Assembly: GCA_018368455.1 (NCBI GenBank)
Contig: JAGZEG010000003.1
Coordinates: 124,001-188,000, forward strand
From: Coriobacteriia bacterium
Lineage (GTDB): Bacteria > Actinomycetota > Coriobacteriia > Coriobacteriales > UMGS124
Length of the DNA stretch: 64,000 bases
Reading direction: 5' to 3'
Part shown: positions 57,832 through 64,000 of the stretch, in pieces
Numbering within the stretch: position 1 is the first letter of the stretch
Layout of the letters: the number at the start of each line of letters is the position of its first letter
The notes under the pieces: generated by a model
Databases searched by the model: none
Told to the model about the DNA's origin: nothing
The model's input: only the letters and a program-made list of their open reading frames with translations
Position numbers and translations under genes: made by a program

Positions 57832-58881
57832 CTAGTACAGCATCCCCATGGCGGCGCGCACCTCGGCAAGCGTCTGCTCGGCGATCTCGTTGGCCTTGCG
57901 GTTGCCCTCGGCGAGGACGTCCTTGACGTAGGACAGGTCGTTCTCGTAGGCGTGGCGACGCTCGCGAATGGGGGCGAAGTAGTCGTTGACCGCCTCCGTG
58001 ACGTACTTCTTGAGTGCGCCGGCACCTGCGTCGCCGATCTCGTCGGCGATGTCCTGCGGGTCACGGCCGGTGCAGATGGCGGCCGTCGAGATGAGAGCGG
58101 ACACGCCCGGGCGGTTCTCGGGATCGAACGTGATCGTGCGCTCGGAGTCCGTCGGCGACTTCTTGATGCGCTTTGCCGTCTCGTCGGCTGTCATGGAGAT
58201 GGAGATGGCGTTGCCGTACGACTTGCTCATCTTGCGGCCGTCGAGGCCCGGTAGCAACGTCGCGCTGGACAGGAGTGCGTTGACCTCGGGGAACACCTTG
58301 CCGAAGCGCTCGTTGAAGCGGCGGGCGATCGTGCGCGTCAGCTCGATGTGCGGGAGCTGGTCGGCGCCGACGGGGACGACGTTGCCCTTGCAGAACAGGA
58401 TGTCGCACGCCTGGTGCACAGGATAGGTGAGGAGCAGGCCGGTCAGCGCGTGGCCGGACGCCTCCATCTCTGCCTTGACCGTGGGGTTACGCTGCAGCTC
58501 TGCCTCGGTGACGAGCGAGAGGAACGGGAGCATGAGCTGGTTGCACGCGGGGATGGCCGAGTGCGTGTAGATCATCGTCTTCGCGGGATCTAGACCACAG
58601 GCCAGGTAGTCCATGACCATGTTGTACACGTTGTCGGAGATGTGCTCCGTCGTGTCACGGTCGGTGATGACCTGGTAGTCGGCGATGAGGACGTTCGTGC
58701 GCACGCCCTGGTTCTGCAAGGCAACGCGGTTCTTGAGCGTGCCGAAGTAGTGGCCAAGATGCAGGCGGCCCGTCGGACGGTCGCCGGTGAGCATGACGTA
58801 CTTCTCAGGATGAACCGTCAGATCAGCCGCGACCTCGTTGCTGCGGCGCACGGCCTCGTCGAAGCTGCCTACGTTGGGCAT
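57832..58881 (-). CDS. trpS: Tryptophanyl-tRNA synthetase
   Basis: A 349-residue class I synthetase that charges tRNA-Trp. GDRPTGRLHLGHYFG at about residues 33-47 holds the HIGH motif, and KMSKS follows GLDGR near 221. The length is slightly above typical (about 330). The ATG at 58881 is chosen, with GAAGGAG eight bases upstream; a GTG nine bases earlier overlaps that RBS. The spacer to the next gene is only about 80 bp, so a T-box leader is not possible here. Confidence 0.96.
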   Translation of the reverse strand: MPNVGSFDEAVRRSNEVAADLTVHPEKYVMLTGDRPTGRLHLGHYFGTLKNRVALQNQGVRTNVLIADYQVITDRDTTEHISDNVYNMVMDYLACGLDPAKTMIYTHSAIPACNQLMLPFLSLVTEAELQRNPTVKAEMEASGHALTGLLLTYPVHQACDILFCKGNVVPVGADQLPHIELTRTIARRFNERFGKVFPEVNALLSSATLLPGLDGRKMSKSYGNAISISMTADETAKRIKKSPTDSERTITFDPENRPGVSALISTAAICTGRDPQDIADEIGDAGAGALKKYVTEAVNDYFAPIRERRHAYENDLSYVKDVLAEGNRKANEIAEQTLAEVRAAMGMLY

Positions 58882-58962
58882 GGGAGCCACTCCTTCGCTT
58901 TGATGTTGCGCAAACGATCGCCATGGTAGAGCATCGCGCGTCGTTACGCCACCGCTCTGGCG

Positions 58963-60441
58963 CTATCGCTCGATCTTGTCCAGCATCTCCTGACGGGTGT
59001 GGACGTTGAGTTTGCGATAGATGTGCGCGAGGTGCGTGTTCACCGTGCCGGCGGCGATGCCCATGATCTCCTGAACGCGTTGAGCCGAGCGGCCCTTAGC
59101 GATGAGCACCATGACCTCGGTCTCCTTCTTCGTGAGGCCGTACTCGCGTGCGACGTCTTCGCAGCGCTCCATGAAGCGTCGTGGCGCGCCCGCGTGGTCG
59201 TCCTCGCTTACGACCTCGGCGATGCTGCGGTCGTGCACGATGAGGAAAAAGGCGAGCATCGTGAGGCAGGCACAGACGAGTGCGATGAGGCTCTCGAGGT
59301 GGTAGGACGAGCCAAAGCGTGGAGCGAGCGCGTTGCCCGTTACGTCGCCGGCCACCCATCCCAGGTAGGCAATGCCCAGGCCAAAGCCGAAGGCGCGTGC
59401 GGCGCTCGGCCGGTATGCGTTGACGTATTGGGCGAGCAGCGTCCACTCGATGAGCAGCAGAAGGATGTGGCTCGCGTTCGTCAGCACGTCGGCGACGAGG
59501 CCGAGCTCCTCGACGATGGGCGCAAGCAGGAACATGAACGCGAGCATGAGCATGCCGGCTCGCCCCGCGCTTGTGATGCCGACGAGCCCCCGTCCGTGGA
59601 AGGCCGCAAGCAAAAGCAGCAAGCAAGCGATGACGGTCGCCATGAGGAACACCCAGCGGTGCAGCACGGGGTTTGCGTGCGGATTAGCTTGCAGGAAGAA
59701 GCCGCGCGCGACGCCCTCTGCGAAACCTAGCACGCAGAAGCACACGATGGCACGCGGCAGGTCTTGCGGGGCCATGCCCTTCAGGGCGAGTCTCTCATCC
59801 TGAGCAGACGCGGAAGCGTCGCCCTCGACGGGCAGAATGAGGAGCGATGCTCCGACGAGCGGCAGGATGAGGGAGATGATGTGCGTGGGGCCGCTGGGAA
59901 GGTGCAGGGCAAGCGTGTAGAGCGCCGCGGCGATGACGAATGCGATCGCAAGGCACACGGGGATTGATCGGCGGGGGAGACGCGAGACCTTGGTTGCAGC
60001 CTGCGCGAACAGCGCGCCGAGACCGGCCCCCGATGCGAGCGCAGCCACGTGATATACGCCCCTGCCGAGCTGGCCCTGCTCACCGGCGATGATGACGACC
60101 GTTCCAGCGCACATGACCAGCGCGGACACGCTGGCGAGCGCGACGGCGGGGGAGAGACGCGCTCCCTGCGTTCCCGCAACGCAACGCTCGATGCGCGAGG
60201 CGAGGGCAGTGCCGGGACGCGAGAGAATCGCGAGGACGAGCAGCGCGACGACGAGGCCCATGTACGAAACAGAGTGAGCCTTGTCGAGCAGGTTTGCGTC
60301 ACCGTGCTCCGGCGTGAGCACGGCCCAGCTCAGAAACACGATATACGTCCACGATATCAGGGCACCGAGTCCGATAGACGTCAGCGCCATGGCCAGGCGC
60401 GATATGTCACGCGTTTCCCGATCGTGGGCCGTCTCTGTCAC
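58963..60441 (-). CDS. LuxR-family regulator with multi-spanning membrane domain
   Basis: A 492-residue protein: about twelve hydrophobic segments and a C-terminal LuxR helix-turn-helix (LTKKETEVMVLIAKGRSAQRVQEIMGIAAGTVNTHLAHIYRKL in parts: KKETEVMVLIAKG, AGTVNTHLAHIYRKL). GTG 60441 is preferred because GAGAGGAG lies six bases upstream. It is a close paralogue of the next gene on the same strand; the helix-turn-helix regions share ETEVMVLIAKGRSAQ and AGTVNT. Its target is unknown; the molybdopterin oxidoreductase gene at 61602 is the nearest candidate. Confidence 0.88.
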   Translation of the reverse strand: MTETAHDRETRDISRLAMALTSIGLGALISWTYIVFLSWAVLTPEHGDANLLDKAHSVSYMGLVVALLVLAILSRPGTALASRIERCVAGTQGARLSPAVALASVSALVMCAGTVVIIAGEQGQLGRGVYHVAALASGAGLGALFAQAATKVSRLPRRSIPVCLAIAFVIAAALYTLALHLPSGPTHIISLILPLVGASLLILPVEGDASASAQDERLALKGMAPQDLPRAIVCFCVLGFAEGVARGFFLQANPHANPVLHRWVFLMATVIACLLLLLAAFHGRGLVGITSAGRAGMLMLAFMFLLAPIVEELGLVADVLTNASHILLLLIEWTLLAQYVNAYRPSAARAFGFGLGIAYLGWVAGDVTGNALAPRFGSSYHLESLIALVCACLTMLAFFLIVHDRSIAEVVSEDDHAGAPRRFMERCEDVAREYGLTKKETEVMVLIAKGRSAQRVQEIMGIAAGTVNTHLAHIYRKLNVHTRQEMLDKIER

Positions 60442-60494
60442 GATGCTCCTCTCAGGCTGCCGATACCCCACACACTGCTTGTATTACGGCCATT

Positions 60495-61178
60495 CTAGTA
60501 CATCGGGGTACCGTGGTCTTCGTCTAACAGGTCGAGGAGCTCCTGGCGTGCATGGATGCCGAGCTTCTTATATATGCGTACGAGATACGTGTTCACGGTG
60601 CCGGCTGACAGCCCAAGCATCTCCTGGATCTTCTGGGCGGAGCGGCCCTTAGCGATGAGCACCATGACCTCGGTCTCGCGTGGCGTGAGGCCGTGCGCGT
60701 CGGCGAGCTGCTCGCAGCGCAGCATGAAGCGCCGCGGCGAGGACGGGCGCTCGTCGTCGGCGTCGAGCAGGGCCACGATCGTGCGGTCGTCCACGACAAA
60801 CATCAGCGAGGCGTGCACGATACAGGCGCAGCCGAGCGCGAGCAGGCAAGATGAGCGCCACCCGATGTCGACGAACGACGTCAGGAGGCTCCCGACGAAC
60901 GTTCCGGCGAGACACCCGGCGAACGCCAGGCCCAGGCCGAGCCCAAACCCAACGGTGACGGGAAGACGGTATGCGATGACGGTCTGGGCCAGCAGCGTCC
61001 ACAGCAGCAGGTAGAACAGGGCATAGCACACCATGGTGGCAAGGTCGGCCAGCAGACCCATTCCCTTGACGATCGGTGCGAGCAGAATGAGGAACGCCAT
61101 GGCGAACGCAACGACGTGGCTCACGGTCGTGATCGCGCGGGGCCCCCGCCGCCCTACCGTCGAGGCGAGCAGGTCCAT
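60495..61178 (-). CDS. N-terminally truncated LuxR-family membrane regulator
   Basis: About 227 residues corresponding only to the second half of the family: roughly six membrane spans (AMAFLILLAPIVKGMGLLAD onward) and a complete LuxR helix-turn-helix (LTPRETEVMVLIAKG, AGTVNTYLVRIYKKLG). The aligned part of its neighbour at 58963 begins around residue 255 of 492. Sequence upstream of ATG 61178 in the same frame is basic and not membrane-like, so the missing half is not simply a start-choice error. No good RBS is seen. It is either a decaying paralogue or a working half-size regulator; the intact DNA-binding domain and uninterrupted frame leave both open. It is divergent from the reductase gene at 61602. 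Confidence 0.7.
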   Translation of the reverse strand: MDLLASTVGRRGPRAITTVSHVVAFAMAFLILLAPIVKGMGLLADLATMVCYALFYLLLWTLLAQTVIAYRLPVTVGFGLGLGLAFAGCLAGTFVGSLLTSFVDIGWRSSCLLALGCACIVHASLMFVVDDRTIVALLDADDERPSSPRRFMLRCEQLADAHGLTPRETEVMVLIAKGRSAQKIQEMLGLSAGTVNTYLVRIYKKLGIHARQELLDLLDEDHGTPMY

Positions 61179-61601
61179 GCAAGTAGGCACCCGAACCCGG
61201 CGATCGTGGCAAACGTCTGTCGCGCTCCGGGCGCAACGTCGGACGATTCGGCAGAATTTTGGCCTCTCGGCTCGTTTTTTCCGGTCATGCATCCTCCCCA
61301 TGTCGCCGAACAGTGTGCCTCAGCAAAGAAATCGGGGCAACGCCTCAGGAGAGACATTTTTGCCCACGGGAAGTCTCATCTCATTGAATGCCCAGTTCAG
61401 ACGTGCCATGCAACGCTGTCATATGAAATGTCCGATGCCCTCATAGACAACGTTCGACAGCATTCCCGCACAAGGTTGCCGATGAATCTGTTTATGTAGA
61501 CGTCATGGAGTTCGAGCCGGTATCTCATGCGGCACCAGACGTGCCCAGGCAAGCGTGCCGAGCTTCGAACCCGCAGGGAGAAGGAGAGAGGGAGGAGAGA
61601 C
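61179..61601. other. Divergent promoter region before molybdopterin oxidoreductase
   Basis: About 420 bp, A+T-richer than its surroundings from 61240 to 61500, with no supportable gene. It separates the truncated LuxR gene from the reductase and is the expected control region for both. A hairpin-like pair GACAACGTTCGACA at 61446-61459 is the only symmetry noted. Confidence 0.4.
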
Positions 61602-64000
61602 ATGGAACGCAAGCCCACGATGGTCAGTAGGCGCAGCTTCCTTAAGGCCGGCGCCACGCTCGGTGCCGTTGCCGCCGCCGGGGGAATGCTCGGCTCGCAG
61701 GGGCTCGTCGCACTGGCTGACGATAAGGCGTCCGGCGCGAAGGACGGCGGCGAGGTCGAAGAGATCCGTCACATGTTCTGCCAGATGTGCGGTCCTGCCC
61801 GTACGCACTGCTCCACGCTGTGCCACATCAAGGACGGCCGCTGGACGAGCGTCGAGGGCAACCCCGAGGCCGGGAACAACTACGGTGTCGGCAGCCGCAC
61901 GCTGTGCGGCAAGGGCAACGCCGCCATGGGCGTGCTCTACTCGCCCACGCGCCTCGAGTACCCGATGCGTCGCGTCGGCGAGAAGGGCGAGGGCAAGTTC
62001 GAGCGCATCACGTGGGACGAGGCGCTCGACGAGATCGCGGCCAAGCTGCTCGAGCAGAAGGAGCAGTACGGCGCCAAGTCGTACGGCGTCCTGTCGCCGC
62101 AGTTCTACGCCGTTCTCGGCACGCTTGGCCGCCGCTTCCTGAACGTCCACGGCAGCCCGAACTACATGCACTCCGCCATCTGCAACTCGCAGCGCATGTT
62201 CTCGAACCTCGTCACGCTCGGCGGCAAGCAGCACGCTGCGTGCAACAAGACGATGCCCGGCCAGCTCAACAAGACGAAGCTCCTCGTGAACTGGGGCTAC
62301 AACTCCGAGAACTCCGGTATCAACCAGGGCGACCCCAACAAGCGCCTCAACGCCATCGAGAACGGCCTGCAGGTCATCGACATCCGCCCGATGCGCGACG
62401 GCCTTGCCACGCACGCCGACATCTGGGTGCCCGTGCGCCCCGGTACCGACTGCGCCCTCGCCATGGCGTGCCTGAACTACATCATCACGAACGACCTGTA
62501 CGACCACGACTTCGTCGACAACTGGTGCGACGGCTTTGACGAGCTCGCCGAGCACCTCGCCGAGAACACGCCTGAGTGGGCAAGCGCCATCACGGGCGTC
62601 CCGACGGAGCAGATCGAGCAGATCGCTGAGATGATGGGCACGATCAAGCCCATGGGCATCAACTGCGGCAACGGCATCGGTGACCAGCAGAACGACGGTC
62701 ACTGGGCCCAGGCCTGCATCGACCTCATCGAGGCTATCACCGGCAACATCGACGTTCCCGGTGGCTCGGGTGCCGCTATGATCATGCCCCCGTCGCTCAT
62801 CCCGACCGGTGGCATCGACATCCTGTCCGACCGCCTGCCCGCCTCCGATGAGGACGAGGCAAACGGCTGGATGGCCGGCGTCGCTGACCTCGTGGCCCCC
62901 GAGACCCCGCGCTGGTTCCAGAACATGGTGACGCAGGAGTCCGGCCCCACGACGGCCTACAACAAGGGCATCCAGAGCATCCTTACCGAGGATCCCTATC
63001 CGCTGCGCTGCATCTTCGGCCAGTCGTCCAACCCGCTGACGGCCACGCGCCAGCCGAAGACCGTCATCGAGGCCCTCAAGAAGCTCGACTTCTACGTTGT
63101 CATGGACACGGAGTGGAACAGCTCGTGCGACTACGCTGACATCGTTCTGCCTGCATGCACGAACTACGAGACGGATCAGCAGTTCGCCACGAAGAACTCC
63201 GTTGCCGGTACGTGGATCGGCATCAACCAGAAGATCGCCGAGCCGCTGGCCGAGAGCCGCTCCGACTGGGACTACTACTGCCAGCTGGCCGATCGCATGG
63301 GCTACGGCGACGACTTCTGGCACGGCGACTTCGACGAGTGTCTGCGCGAGCAGCTTGAGCCGTCCGGCATCGACCTGGACGAGCTGCGCGAGAAGGGCCA
63401 GATGTTTGTCGAGCGCACGGACGGCGCCCAGCCGACCGAGCCCGAGTACAAGCGCTACGCCGAGCTGTTCGCCGAGCTGCCCAACGGCAAGGTCCAGTGC
63501 TACAACAACTGGATCGGCAACATGCCGAGCGCTGACGGCCTGTCGACGATCTCTCCGCTGCCCGTGTACAACGGCCCGGCCGAGTCGCTGACGGAGACGC
63601 CGGAGCTCGCCGAGGAGTACCCGCTGATCTTCTCGGACGTCCACGCGTATCGCCTGTGCAACCACAGCTGCTATGTCAACGTGCCCTATCTGCGCGAGCT
63701 GCAGCCCGAGCCCTGGGTCAAGATCAACCCCGCCACCGCCCAGAAGTATGGCATCGAGGACGGCGACTGGATGAAGATCGAGTCCCCGCACGGCTGGGTC
63801 AAGATGGTTGCTCGCTACTTTGAGGCCATCGCCCCCGACGTGCTCATGAGCCGCCGCGGTTGGTGGCAGGACTGCCCCGAGCTCGGCCTGCCCGGCTATG
63901 GCTGCGAAGACGGAGGCTCCGAGGTCAACGTCCTCTACGACGACAACATGGCCAACTTTGACCCGTTTAACTCCGCCATGTCCAAGCAGACTCTCGTGAA
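61602..64000 (+). CDS. Tat-exported molybdopterin oxidoreductase, 3' end outside window
   Basis: At least 799 residues, still open at the window edge. ATG 61602 follows GGAGGAGAGAC, and the N terminus is a Tat signal (SRRSFLKAGATLGAVAAAGG). The cluster-binding region differs from the canonical one: C60-x2-C63-x6-C70-x3-C74-x27-C102. Further landmarks are the Ser/Cys region SAICNSQRM (likely Mo-ligand Cys), VIDIRPMRDGLATHAD, WVPVRPGTDCALAMACLNYI, and the start of the C-terminal cofactor-binding domain (EEYPLIFSDVHAYR). This places it in the polysulfide/thiosulfate-reductase-like branch of the DMSO reductase family, near the many reductases of Eggerthellaceae. Partner subunits would lie beyond base 64000. 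The substrate is unknown. Confidence 0.92.
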   Translation, partial: MERKPTMVSRRSFLKAGATLGAVAAAGGMLGSQGLVALADDKASGAKDGGEVEEIRHMFCQMCGPARTHCSTLCHIKDGRWTSVEGNPEAGNNYGVGSRTLCGKGNAAMGVLYSPTRLEYPMRRVGEKGEGKFERITWDEALDEIAAKLLEQKEQYGAKSYGVLSPQFYAVLGTLGRRFLNVHGSPNYMHSAICNSQRMFSNLVTLGGKQHAACNKTMPGQLNKTKLLVNWGYNSENSGINQGDPNKRLNAIENGLQVIDIRPMRDGLATHADIWVPVRPGTDCALAMACLNYIITNDLYDHDFVDNWCDGFDELAEHLAENTPEWASAITGVPTEQIEQIAEMMGTIKPMGINCGNGIGDQQNDGHWAQACIDLIEAITGNIDVPGGSGAAMIMPPSLIPTGGIDILSDRLPASDEDEANGWMAGVADLVAPETPRWFQNMVTQESGPTTAYNKGIQSILTEDPYPLRCIFGQSSNPLTATRQPKTVIEALKKLDFYVVMDTEWNSSCDYADIVLPACTNYETDQQFATKNSVAGTWIGINQKIAEPLAESRSDWDYYCQLADRMGYGDDFWHGDFDECLREQLEPSGIDLDELREKGQMFVERTDGAQPTEPEYKRYAELFAELPNGKVQCYNNWIGNMPSADGLSTISPLPVYNGPAESLTETPELAEEYPLIFSDVHAYRLCNHSCYVNVPYLRELQPEPWVKINPATAQKYGIEDGDWMKIESPHGWVKMVARYFEAIAPDVLMSRRGWWQDCPELGLPGYGCEDGGSEVNVLYDDNMANFDPFNSAMSKQTLV

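Noticed and set aside
58882..58962. T-box leader in front of trpS
   Set aside because: Only about 80 bp separate trpS from the upstream gene, too short for a T-box, and no T-box core sequence is seen.
61179..61301. A longer N terminus for the truncated LuxR gene starting at 61301
   Set aside because: The extra residues are basic and non-hydrophobic and do not match the missing membrane half; no RBS.

Overview
The window is about 64 kb of high-GC DNA (roughly 65 percent G+C by eye) that reads like a strictly anaerobic actinobacterium of class Coriobacteriia, most likely the Eggerthellaceae. The grounds are: menaquinone biosynthesis genes, several Tat-exported molybdopterin or flavin reductases with their own chaperone and Fe-S partners, four LuxR-type regulators with multi-spanning membrane domains, and sortase-built pili. 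The family is inferred from gene content; genus and species cannot be read from the sequence.

Layout. 1-3.5 kb: the end of a menaquinone operon (menB, then a menE-menC fusion). 3.5-11.3 kb (minus strand): a U32 peptidase-family protein, a class C sortase, and one very long pilin gene that joins a thioester tip adhesin to a shaft pilin. 11.6-14.8 kb: tgt and a membrane LuxR regulator. 15.3-20.9 kb: a DMSO-reductase-type operon (a protein of unknown function, catalytic subunit, four-cluster ferredoxin, TorD-like chaperone, heme-type membrane protein). 21.2-27.2 kb: a complete oligopeptide/dipeptide ABC importer. 27.4-36.6 kb: a tightly overlapping housekeeping operon secD-secF-recJ/helicase fusion-relA-metallohydrolase. 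36.8-40.1 kb: a Tat-exported rhodanese-like protein, then a compact cassette of a tiny Ser/Lys-rich protein, GNAT acyltransferase, AMP-forming ligase and carrier protein. 40.3-42.4 kb: a class I aldolase and a P-loop ATPase. 42.4-43.5 kb: a tRNA-Ala/tRNA-Val pair present twice, each copy with a good promoter. 43.8-48.5 kb: an acetate/succinate permease, an MscS channel with a LuxR regulator, and a divergent Tat-exported flavoprotein reductase. 48.9-58.9 kb: ligA, a repeat-containing unknown protein, nitroreductase, HAD phosphatase, a fused ABC exporter and trpS. 59-64 kb: two tandem LuxR regulators (one N-terminally truncated) divergent from a second molybdopterin oxidoreductase that runs off the window.

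How it fits together. Menaquinone would carry electrons to the exported reductases. Each reductase has a membrane-bound LuxR regulator nearby, so these look like substrate-inducible respiratory modules. The peptide importer supplies carbon and nitrogen, and the pilus operon is the host-contact module.

The most unusual items are the tip-plus-shaft pilin encoded as a single polypeptide with an internal signal peptide and two sorting signals, the RecJ-HIRAN-helicase fusion, the peptide/GNAT/ligase/carrier-protein cassette, and a family of short imperfect repeats in two intergenic regions.
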